Positions 19,646 through 26,718 of a stretch of 26,718 nt of DNA are shown here, piece by piece. How positions within the stretch are numbered: position 1 is the first letter of the stretch; every line of letters starts with the position of its first letter. The DNA lies in NCBI GenBank assembly GCA_032718475.1, contig JAUCBJ010002672.1, positions 1 to 26,718 on the forward strand. The letters are read 5' to 3'. The DNA is from Nemertoderma westbladi. Lineage: Eukaryota; Xenacoelomorpha; Nemertodermatida; Nemertodermatidae. The notes under the pieces are model-generated. The model had not been told where the DNA came from and ran no database searches. It saw only the letters and a program-made list of their open reading frames with translations. The position numbers and the translations under genes were made by a program.

Positions 19646-20040
19646 AAAAATATTATGTTCTAGAACATATAGAGCTAGTTTTTCAAATTTTAAAATGTTT
19701 GTATACTGATGTAACTTATTAGTTTATTTATCCATTGGGTATTGGCTTTTGTTGTCCTTTAAAATCTCATGAAATCCGTTTATTTTTTCTTTTCTTATCT
19801 GTCGCCTCCACATGTGTTTTGTCAGTTTTTCGGAGAATTAATCTTCATAGTTAATGCCCTCCCCACACAAAGCTCTGGCGTCGTATATTTTCCTTATTTT
19901 TCTCCGTGCCTGTCTTTTAATTGCCATAATTTGACTTTTGTGCATTTCGCAACCCAAAATTTTTTTATAATTTTTTTACTTACTAGCAATTTTAAATTTT
20001 AAAAATAATTAGCTATATGTTCTAGAACATTATATTTTTT
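19646..20040. mobile_element. small inverted-repeat element with palindromic termini
   Basis: The 14-bp palindrome ATGTTCTAGAACAT occurs at 19655-19668 and 20017-20030. It is extended inward as ATATAG..CTA plus an AAATTTTAAAA-type block, and outward as an A/T run, in inverted orientation, giving arms near 50 bp. The interior is T-rich and non-coding. The palindrome itself makes the exact edges and target duplication hard to fix. Confidence 0.5.
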
Positions 20041-20102
20041 ATTTATTTATGTTTTAAAATAATGTATAATAATATTTATATGTTGTTCTAGAACTCCACA
20101 AT

Positions 20103-20116
20103 GTTACCATGGCAAC
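20103..20116. promoter_or_regulatory. perfect RFX X-box-like motif
   Basis: GTTACCATGGCAAC fits the RFX X-box pattern RYYNYYATRRNRAC at every position. In animals such sites control cilium genes. No clear gene start is adjacent, so function is unproven. Confidence 0.3.
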
Positions 20117-20170
20117 AATGATTTATGTTATAAAAATGTAGTGCTATACGGAACTGTTACCCTAATTATG

Positions 20171-21068
20171 TACACCATTTCACAGAATATAGTGTCGTAA
20201 TTCAGTGACACCCCCCCTAATTTTTCTACAAAGCGTAATGAGATTGCATGAAATTTGAAACAGAGATAGTTTCACCTCCCGACCACTGACTGGGTGAGCC
20301 AGAATTTTTATTTTTGTTTTCAATCTTTAGCTACAAGCGTTTAAAAAAAGTGTCTCCAGCGATATTACACCAGTTACACCGCAGTTATTCTTCTATCTTA
20401 TAGCTGTTTGTTGGTACCAATGGAAAGCTGGCCCTGCAAGGATTTCAAATATGTAAAAATATTTGAGTTTCGTTGAAAAATAGCTAAGATATGAGCGTTC
20501 AAATGTTGCATGGTTTTACAACGACGCGAGGCTATTTTATTCTATTTAATAAATAAACCATATTCTGGAACATTTTTTAAATGTATGAATAGCTACTTAA
20601 TAGTATGATTAAAGATGTAATGCATTGTTGCCCAGCTACGTATTTGGATAAACAAAATATTCCAGATTATGATGTATTTATTAAATAGAATAAAATAGCC
20701 TCGCGCCGGTGCAAAATCAGGCAACATTCGAACGCCCATATCTCCGCTATTTTCCAACGAAATTCAAATTTTGTTACATATTTGAAATCCTTTCAGGGCC
20801 AGCTTTCCATTGGTACCAACAAACAACTATAAGGTAGAAGAATAACTGCGGTGTAACTGGTGTAATATCGCTGGAGACACTTTTTTTAAACGCTCGTAGC
20901 TAAAGATTGAAAGCAAAAATAAAAATTCTGACTCACCCAGTCAGTGGTCGGGAGGTGAAATTATCTCTGTTTCAAATTTCATGCAATCTCATTAAGATTT
21001 GTAGAAAAATTAGGGGGGGGGGGGGGCGTGTCACTGAATTACGACACTATATTCTGTGAAATGGTGTA
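20171..21068. mobile_element. large foldback element, 898 bp, arms about 405 bp
   Basis: TACACCATTTCACAGAATAT at 20171 is matched in reverse complement by the sequence ending at 21068. The arms (about 20171-20577 and 20652-21068) pair almost throughout, for example GCTATTTTATTCTATTTAAT and GTCTCCAGCGATATTACACC in both. The loop is about 75 bp. Arm differences include the length of the C/G run (7 C against about 16 G) and scattered substitutions. TA at both edges may be a mariner-type duplication. No protein is encoded. An RNA copy would form a long double-stranded hairpin. Confidence 0.85.
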
Positions 21069-21625
21069 GATAGAGACGCGCTAACGGTATGTTTGATTTC
21101 TATAGTTGAGCGATTTGGTGTTTTCCAATAATCGCAGAGCAAAGGAACAGTGCTGGAGTGCATTGCGAATAAGTCAAGGGCAGTTCACGTGTAACATGGA
21201 ACGTTATCTGTACAGGCGTAACACCTAGGTAGGAAACTTCCTATGTCCCCTTCCATTACCGACTTACTACAGTAATGTTAAAATATTATTTGACACAAAA
21301 TAATAAAAATAATAAATTTACAGGCTCAGTGCGTTTCACATTTTGATTCTCACTTTCCTTCGGTACGCCTAATTGCAAACAAACATTCATCTCACAATCG
21401 CAAAGACCCATCAACATCATGATCAGTATTTTATAGAAAATTAAATTTAAGGAAATTAACAGAAACATCGCGAGCTAAGCGAAGCGATGATTTGACTTTA
21501 TTTTAAAGCTGAGCTGAGATGGTGTGTCTGATGGTGTAGGATTATAGGACTTAATAATTATTATTAAGTTCATTAGTCTTACATACAAAGTATATGTGCT
21601 GGTAATATAATATAGTTACTGCGTC
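21069..21625. other. non-coding stretch
   Basis: No supported gene. A TTTGTTTGCAATTAG acceptor-like site and a GTGAG donor-like site lie close together on the minus strand near 21353-21381, but they enclose only about 15 bases. Confidence 0.5.
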
Positions 21626-21639
21626 GTGGGTCCAGCTAG

Positions 21640-21731
21640 AATAAATACAGTTTTATTTTTCAAACGCTTGTATCTAAAGATTAAAAACGAAAATTATTTT
21701 TTTGTGAAGGGGGGGGGGGGGGGGGGGGGGA
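21640..21731 (+). repeat. fragment related to the large foldback, ending in poly-G
   Basis: TTTTTCAAACGCTTGTATCT and then AAAGATTAAAAACGAAAAT match the foldback inner block TTTTTTAAACGCTCGTAGCT / AAAGATTGAAAGCAAAAAT with several changes. A run of more than 20 G follows. It looks like a truncated or diverged relative. Confidence 0.5.
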
Positions 21732-21794
21732 CACATTATTCCCAACACGGCGTGCGAATATGTACACCGATGTACACAGGGTGTAGCCACTTAC

Positions 21795-22001
21795 CGGGGT
21801 TCTCCAAGTGGATGTATCGTCGCTGGAACTACTGAGACTGTCGTTACCGAACTCGTGTTTCTTTAAGGAAACCCCGTTACTCGGTTCACCCTCCTCGTCG
21901 CTCTCGATCTGCTCTCGTCTCAACGACGCCAACATTCGTTGTTCTATCGACGAGGCCGAAGACGTGTCCTCGTCCGAAACGTAATTCCTCCAATCGTAGT
22001 C
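21795..22001 (-). CDS. candidate internal exon B of a host gene, 69 codons, phase 0-0
   Basis: On the minus strand an acceptor (TGTGTATTTACTTTAG) precedes base 22001, and a donor (CCG|GTAAGT) follows base 21795. The enclosed 207 bases are 69 open codons. The peptide starts DYDWRNYVSDEDTSS, contains REQIESDEEGEP and ends SSSSDDTSTWRTP. It is acidic and serine-rich, so probably a disordered segment with phosphorylation-type sites. Codon use (many TCG, GAC, CGA) is unlike the AT-rich flanks. The open frame continues past the donor only as intron read-through. It joins in phase with the exon at 23246-23435. I do not recognise the protein. Confidence 0.65.
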
Positions 22002-22157
22002 CTAAAGTAAATACACAAACGTAACAAAATATAGTTCAGTATTTTTCAAATATAAAAACGGTGTTTGAAAAATAGGCCGAGTGTAAAGTGTAAACAGTAT
22101 AATATTGAAGTGGATCTTTACTAACAATATAAGCACGTTCGTGGGGACTTCGCGCAG

Positions 22158-22211
22158 CACGTAGTCGGCAAGCCTTGGCATACGGTTCATATAGAGCAAA
22201 TGGGGCATGTC
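22158..22211 (-). repeat. inverted-repeat arm 1 (54 bp)
   Basis: The reverse complement reads GACATGCCCCATTTGCTCTA then TATGAACCGTATGCC, and matches 22706-22759 with few differences. Confidence 0.85.
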
Positions 22212-22656
22212 TAGTTTGGACCCCATATCCCATGCTATAAATGTATTCATTCGATATACAATCATATGTTAATCCGCTAGGTGGTGTCAAATTGTTATTC
22301 TGCAATTTCGTACTTACCAGTGCAGCACTGTACAGCAGTACCGTACCGGTAGGCCTATGTCATTACTTCTGAGTCTCTAGCGGATCCCCAATTAAATGTC
22401 TTAACTTTTCAATTTCGTAAAAGATAGACTTCATGATTCTCTACAGGCCACCAAAATTTCAGCTCAGGAAAATGAGGCCTTCTCGAGAAATTTAACATTT
22501 TCTAAAAACCACATAATCTGTCGTAGCTGACGTCAGACTGCATGATTTTTCACCAAACTTTACAAACTTTCTAAACTTTCTCTCTACTACTTACCTACTA
22601 AGTTTGGTTCAATTCCGAACGAGCGATGCCGAGAAATTCGCGTTCAAACATTTACC

Positions 22657-22710
22657 AGACAGACGGACGGACAGACAGACAGACGGACAGACAGACAGAC
22701 AGACGGACAT
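22657..22710 (+). repeat. (GACA/GACG)n microsatellite
   Basis: CAGACAGACGGACGGACAGA-type tetranucleotide run leading directly into the inverted-repeat arm. Confidence 0.9.
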
Positions 22711-22759
22711 GCCCCATTTGCCCTATATGAACCGTATGCAAAGGCTCGCCGACTACGTG
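22706..22759 (+). repeat. inverted-repeat arm 2 (54 bp)
   Basis: GACATGCCCCATTTGCCCTA then TATGAACCGTATGCA, the inverted partner of 22158-22211. Both copies start at the CATGCCCC edge; only this one has the GACA tract. Confidence 0.85.
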
Positions 22760-23245
22760 TCTCGCCCCACATATAACATAATGAAGTTAGAGATAATAGT
22801 TACAAAATTAATATTACTAAAAAATTAGTAAAGCATTTACCTTCAAAATTTACCAAATATTTCGATCGATTTTGTGAAATTTTCGATCAATTATCGATAA
22901 TTTTCGATTATTAACAATGTAAAATATAAAACTTTTTTGTTAAAAATGTTTGATATTCTAGATACTGTAGTCAAAAATTAATCGAAAATCCTCGCAAATT
23001 AAAAACATTTTCGATCAATTTTGACAACCCTAAGCAAATGAACAGCGGGTTTGGTTGACTCTTTGTAAAGTAACTAACAAGGGGGGTAGAAATATAGGCG
23101 AGCGCTGCTAGAAGTTGCTGGTTATGGTTCCACGGTGCTGAGTTTGTTTTATTAATGATTCGGCCACCATTCCCAATCATACAACACTCGTCCTACAGAC
23201 TCATAGTCAGAGACAAGCTTTATTATTCCTTGTTATTTAACTCAC

Positions 23246-23435
23246 TGTAGACAGACGTCCGTCTGGCAATTCCTTTAGCTTAGCAACCGATATACTTGTG
23301 CGTGTGGTTGGCTGGAATCTCGGACTGTCTCCAAGAAGACTGCACCCTGGCAACCGTAGGAAATCGCGTTCCAGTTCATTAGAGGAGCAATCCGTGTCGC
23401 AAGAGTTGTCACCTCCGAACACCAGTTCCGACGCC
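23246..23435 (-). CDS. candidate internal exon A of the same host gene, 1 + 63 codons
   Basis: On the minus strand an acceptor (TTGATCTTTCAG) precedes base 23435, and a donor (ACA|GTGAGT) follows base 23246. The 190-base exon has one leading base and then 63 codons, and ends on a complete codon, as needed to join exon B. The peptide contains ASELVFGGDNSCDTDC, NELERDFLRLPG, SPRFQPTTRTSISVAKL and KELPDGRLST. Composition is balanced and clearly unlike the AT-rich flanks. No signal peptide or membrane segment is visible, and I do not recognise the family. The preceding exon should end with two bases of a split codon; I did not find it with confidence. Confidence 0.62.
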
Positions 23436-23700
23436 CTGAAAGATCAAGAATTATTATACAATAGGCCTACATAAGTGGCGTGATAATGGGGGGAAAAATT
23501 ATTATAGGTAATTTGGGTGAATGAGTGGTTTCATGTTATTATAATTTTCGTCATAGTGAAGTCGGTGGCCGACAATCGACAGCAGATAACTGACAGACGA
23601 CAATTTACGACTTTTCCCATGAACGGCCTATGTGGAATAGCGAGTAGGCCTACTGCAAATGGTTGGATTTCTACCCTCTATTACTATATTTCACTTTCAG
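23436..23700. other. non-coding stretch
   Basis: Contains CGACAATCGACAGCAGATAA-type short repeats near 23570-23610 and a TAGGCCTAC word. No supported gene. Confidence 0.4.
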
Positions 23701-23792
23701 TTATCCCCAGACCAATTACCACCTCTCTACCAGACGGGATATTGACCGTGATTATACCTGGGCAAGGTCACAAAATAATATTTGTGGCATAG
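23701..23792 (+). CDS. possible terminal exon with small-heat-shock-protein-like ending
   Basis: After a good acceptor (CTATATTTCACTTTCAG) the plus strand has two bases and 30 codons to TAG at 23790. The peptide contains PITTSLPDGILTVIIP. This resembles the end of the alpha-crystallin domain (pattern I-T-x-S-L-x-x-D-G-V/I-L-T-V-x-x-P). The match is short and I found no upstream exon, so it may be a coincidence or a relic. It lies on the strand opposite to exons A and B. Confidence 0.25.
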
Positions 23793-23940
23793 GCAAAGTT
23801 TATTTCCTTATTGATTATTTTTTTTCTTACAATGTTTTAAATTTTATATATTTTTTATTACCTCTCTTTTATCCATATTCTACTTACATAAGTTGATGGT
23901 AAATTCGTCAGAAATATCTTGGAAAAATAGAAGGAATGAC

Positions 23941-24608
23941 TATGGCATACTATTTAGTATTAATATTTAATGTTTTTTTTTCTCTATGTATTTATTTTCT
24001 CAGTGATTTTTTCTCAATGTTTTATTTTCTCTATGTTTTTTTTCTCAATATTTGATTGGCCATGCTTATTTTTTCTCAATATCTGAATGGTCAAATCTAA
24101 AATATTTTTGTTCTCAATGTTTTTTTTCAAAATATAATTATTTTCCCATTGTTTTTTTCTCAATATATATATTTTTTTAATGTTATTTTTCTCTATGTAT
24201 TTAATTTATCAATTTATTTTCTCAATATCTGATTGGCCGAGCCTTGCCTTTTTTGCTCAATACCTGATTGCTTACACTACGGCACTATGTGCTTGCGATT
24301 TACCCTATGCCATAGGCTACCAGTAGTACTTCACTTCACAGGCGGCGGAGGAACCTATAAGATAACAGCTGGAGGTGCGACCAATCAGATATTGAGAAAA
24401 AGAGGCAGGGCTCGGCCTATCAGATATTGAGAAATAAACATTGAGAAAATAAATACATTGAGAAAAAACATTGAGAAAATATAAATACAATGAGAAAAAA
24501 CATTACATTGAGAAAAAATTATTTTAGATTTGACCAATCAGAGAAAATTGAGAAAAAAAGGTGAAAAAATAAATGCATTGAGAAAAAAAACATTAAATGT
24601 ATGCCATA
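23941..24608. mobile_element. T/A-rich foldback element, 668 bp
   Basis: TATGGCATAC (23941-23950) is matched by GTATGCCATA (24599-24608). The left arm iterates TTTTTCTCAATGTTTT and TTCTCAATATCTGATTGGCC; the right arm carries the reverse complements, AAAACATTGAGAAAAA and GGCCTATCAGATATTGAGAA. The arms reach inward to about 24265 and 24375, leaving a unique loop of about 110 bp. TA at both edges may be the target duplication. No protein is encoded; the frame at 24233-24430 crosses the loop by chance. Confidence 0.75.
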
Positions 24609-25405
24609 CATGTCGTCGGGTCCCAGTTACTTATAATAAGCAATAAGGTTCAATAATTTATTGAAATGTAACGTTACTACGACTTAAAGAATAATGGTTA
24701 TCCATATCCAATATCCATATCCAATAATGGTTATCCACAGCAGTGTAAGCAGACACCCTTCTTTTTACACTTCCAATAATTATTGGAAGGCAAATTACTT
24801 GAAATGATTTGCTACATAACGCAGCAGACAGTTAAGCTATTGAATAGATGTGTTTGTTTGTAACTTGTTCATGTTACTATGGTTACTAAAAAAACGACAA
24901 CCCGTCATAATGACAATAGTTTCTAATTGCACAGGCATAATGGGATTCCTGATCCATGTACGGACTTAATTTTTTTTATAGCACGGCTTATGCCCCCGGC
25001 TGGCTATAATTGCATAAAAATTATATAATAAAATATTTAAAAAGTTTCAACATTACCGTATAGGGGGGACGAAAAAAATGTGACACAGTATATTATTCAA
25101 TAGAATGCATATTTCGGGTATACTGTTGCCGGTAATCTCTGTTGTCTGCTGTCTGTTTTCTGCAGTCGGCGCCTGCTGCCGGGCCAGTTGTTGATTGTCT
25201 AACTGTCGGCATAAGAAAATAGTTTTCACCGTGCTTTCTCCAGATAAGCATTTATCCAATACGGTGTGTAAATGTTGTCAACCTTTTTACTATCTAACTT
25301 TATGACCATTACTATAGTAACTACAAACGTAGGCTAAATAACTTTTTCAATTTTTCATATGAATCAAACAAAATACTTTACGTCTTACCATAGTGAATAG
25401 ATAGC

Positions 25406-25439
<34 letters not shown>

Positions 25440-25659
25440 CAACTCATGATAGGAATCTAGTACTGCACTTAACCTTTCAGAGATATGGATCGCATGATCT
25501 TTAGGAGGTAAAATTGAAGCACTGTCATTAAACTACTATCTCACAACAACTAACTAACTATACTATACTCAACCCAGGCGCCAACTAACAAAGAATAAAT
25601 AATACTGTATGTTCACAGTAAATTATAAAAAAGGCCATTTTTCAAGTGCTCAGGCTCAC
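24609..25659. other. non-coding stretch
   Basis: No supported gene. It contains a doubled ATGGTTATCC / ATCCATATCCAAT block (24693-24736), a perfect 18-bp palindrome TTCCAATAATTATTGGAA (24771-24788) and a (TTA)n run. An open minus-strand stretch near 25117-25260 is Gln-rich (RQLDNQQLARQQAP) and has an acceptor-like PyAG, but no good donor in phase. Confidence 0.5.
25406..25439 (+). repeat. (ATT)n microsatellite
   Basis: About 11 uninterrupted ATT/TTA triplets. Confidence 0.95.
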
Positions 25660-25766
25660 CCTCCTAGAAAATTCCAAGTGACTTTCCTCCAAGTTTGAGT
25701 CAGACCACGTAGAATGTAAATGTAGAGTTTCGCACGCAGTGCCCAAGAGATGATTGGCATTAATAA
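25660..25766 (-). CDS. candidate exon C, 2 + 35 codons
   Basis: On the minus strand a strong donor (AGG|GTGAGC) follows base 25660. Upstream the frame is open and encodes INANHLLGTACETLHLHS then STWSDSNLEESHLEFSRR. I place the start after the AG at 25767-25768, but other AG dinucleotides upstream (near 25782-25795) are possible because there is no clear pyrimidine tract. The peptide has good coding character. The exon ends on a complete codon, whereas exon A needs two incoming bases, so another exon must lie between them or this belongs to another gene. The protein is not recognised. Confidence 0.4.
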
Positions 25767-25821
25767 CTATAATTCTCGTGGTCTCCAGTCGGGACATTTC
25801 TTAAATTGTTCCTATTTACAG

Positions 25822-26272
25822 CCAAGTAGTACCGGTAGTACAGTACAAAGTACTAGAGTAGAGTAGTACAGTACCAAGTAGTACCGGTAGTACAGTACAA
25901 AGTACTAGAGTAGAGTAGTACAGTACCAAGTAGTACCGGTAGTACAGTACAAAGTACTACAGTAGTACAGTACCAAGTAGTACCGGTAGTACAGTACAAA
26001 GTACTACAGTAGTACAGTGCCAAGTAGTACCGGTAGTACAGTACAAAGTACTACAGTAGTACAGTACCAAGTAGTACCGGTAGTACAGTACAAAGTACTA
26101 CAGTAGTACAGTGCCAAGTAGTACCGGTAGTACAGTACAAAGTACTACAGTAGTACAGTGCCAAGTAGTACCGGTAGTACAGTACAAAGTACTACAGTAG
26201 TACAGTACCAAGTAGTACCGGTAGTACAGTACAAAGTACTACAGTAGTACAGTGCCAAGTAGTACCGGTACC
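25822..26272 (+). repeat. 47/52-bp tandem array, about 9.6 units
   Basis: CCAAGTAGTACCGGTAGTAC starts at 25822, 25874, 25926, 25973, 26020, 26067, 26114, 26161, 26208 and 26255: two 52-bp intervals, then seven of exactly 47 bp. The longer units have an extra AGAGT before GTAGTAC. Each unit contains the palindrome TACCGGTA and an inverted pair GTAGTAC...GTACTAC that can form a hairpin. Confidence 0.95.
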
Positions 26273-26718
26273 TTGTAAAATAATATTTCCCCTATTACAA
26301 ATAGTATTCAAAATAAATAAATTTGAGTTATTTTGACAAACTGTATTTTATTACAATTATGTTTTACCGATGTGTTTGACCTATTAATTAATGTCATCGA
26401 TCTATTCGTCTCCAAGTTCATTACACACATTGTTTCTGGGTTACAACTACAGAACTGAACGACAAATTCTAGTTGATATTATTAATAATAATCACAAGCA
26501 ACCAAGTTCATTATTACTCATATATTTTAATAATAGCGCACATCGAAGTCTAATAATTGTCTGAAGTGTGTTCGAGAGCAATGGATATTGAGCTCAACAT
26601 GTTAAGATCTTACATTAACTGATCTTACAAGATCTTACATTATTCGTAATTACCTCGAGAATTAATTAATTAATTAACGCGTAACTTTCCTATTCCATGG
26701 CCGATACACACATATAAA
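26273..26718. other. AT-rich non-coding end of window
   Basis: No supported gene. AAGATCTTACATTA-type repeats lie near 26604-26642, and an (ATTA)n run near 26662-26677. Confidence 0.6.

Larger units (their letters stand above)
22002..23245 (-). other. inferred intron between candidate exons A and B
   Basis: The sequence between the donor at 23240-23245 (GTGAGT on minus) and the acceptor at 22002-22003 is non-coding. It holds a 54-bp inverted-repeat pair, a (GACA/GACG)n tract and a TCGAT-rich patch at 22863-23015. The repeat-laden content fits an intron. Confidence 0.5.

Noticed and set aside
20005-20100. Heat-shock elements from TTCTAGAA cores
   Set aside because: Only two inverted pentamers are present at each site, and the sites coincide with element termini, so a regulatory role is not supported.
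21353-21381. 15-base microexon on the minus strand between TTTGCAATTAG and GTGAGA
   Set aside because: Too short to support from sequence alone.
22604-22828. Frame encoding DRQTDRQTD repeats
   Set aside because: Reading of the GACA/GACG microsatellite and the inverted-repeat arm, not a gene.
23005-23040. hAT-type right terminus (TTGACAACCCTAAG)
   Set aside because: It resembles the complement of TAGGGTTGTCAA-type ends, but no matching left end or 8-bp duplication was found.
25166-25222. Plus-strand terminal exon after TCTGTTTTCTGCAG (18 codons)
   Set aside because: The pyrimidine tract is simply the complement of a CAG/ACAG-rich minus-strand stretch, and the peptide is too short to judge.

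Overview
The window looks like repeat-rich, gene-poor DNA from an animal nuclear genome, most likely an invertebrate. It is AT-rich. It carries a Penelope-like retroelement, Ty3/gypsy and non-LTR relics, small DNA transposons and foldbacks, microsatellites and several tandem arrays. It also holds short open segments flanked by eukaryotic splice signals. There are no prokaryotic operons, rRNAs or convincing intact tRNAs. The recurring words TACCGGTA and TAGGCCTA are suggestive of some marine invertebrate genomes, but I cannot name a species.

Layout. 1-2110: 3' part of a Penelope-like element with an uninterrupted reverse transcriptase plus GIY-YIG endonuclease frame that runs off the left edge, followed by a hammerhead-ribozyme-like core. 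2190-3560: GATC-rich repeat with a 466-bp period. 4590-6420 (minus): decayed gypsy integrase, split by a 963-bp hAT-like element with a perfect 8-bp target duplication. 7215-7860 (minus): decayed transposase. 7926-8118: 100-bp duplication. 8272-9540: 68-bp satellite, about 19 units. 10625-11060: non-LTR retrotransposon tail. 11990-12855: 52-bp array. 13062-14221: foldback with C/G-rich iterated arms. 14863-15060: possible terminal exon or retroelement tail. 15193-15675: Harbinger-like MITE. 15909-15982: tRNA-like (SINE) fragment. 17440-17846: array with a period near 150 bp. 17880-18447: second gypsy integrase relic (plus strand).

18603-19323 is the longest plausible host coding stretch: a leucine-rich, LRR/F-box-like protein broken by what looks like one extra base in a G run. 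19646-20040 and 20171-21068 are inverted-repeat elements; the second is an 898-bp foldback with arms near 405 bp. On the minus strand, 23246-23435 and 21795-22001 are two candidate exons with good splice sites and matching phase, from an unrecognised Ser/Asp/Glu-rich host protein. A third candidate lies at 25660-25766. 23941-24608 is a T/A-rich foldback. 25822-26272 is a 47/52-bp array built on TAGTACCGGTAGTAC.

There is no pathway here. The functional story is layers of transposon insertion around one or two host genes. The most informative points are the ribozyme-like core after the Penelope frame, the nested hAT-into-gypsy insertion, the composite inverted-repeat elements and the phase-matched exons. 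All family names come from reading motifs by eye; no database search was possible.
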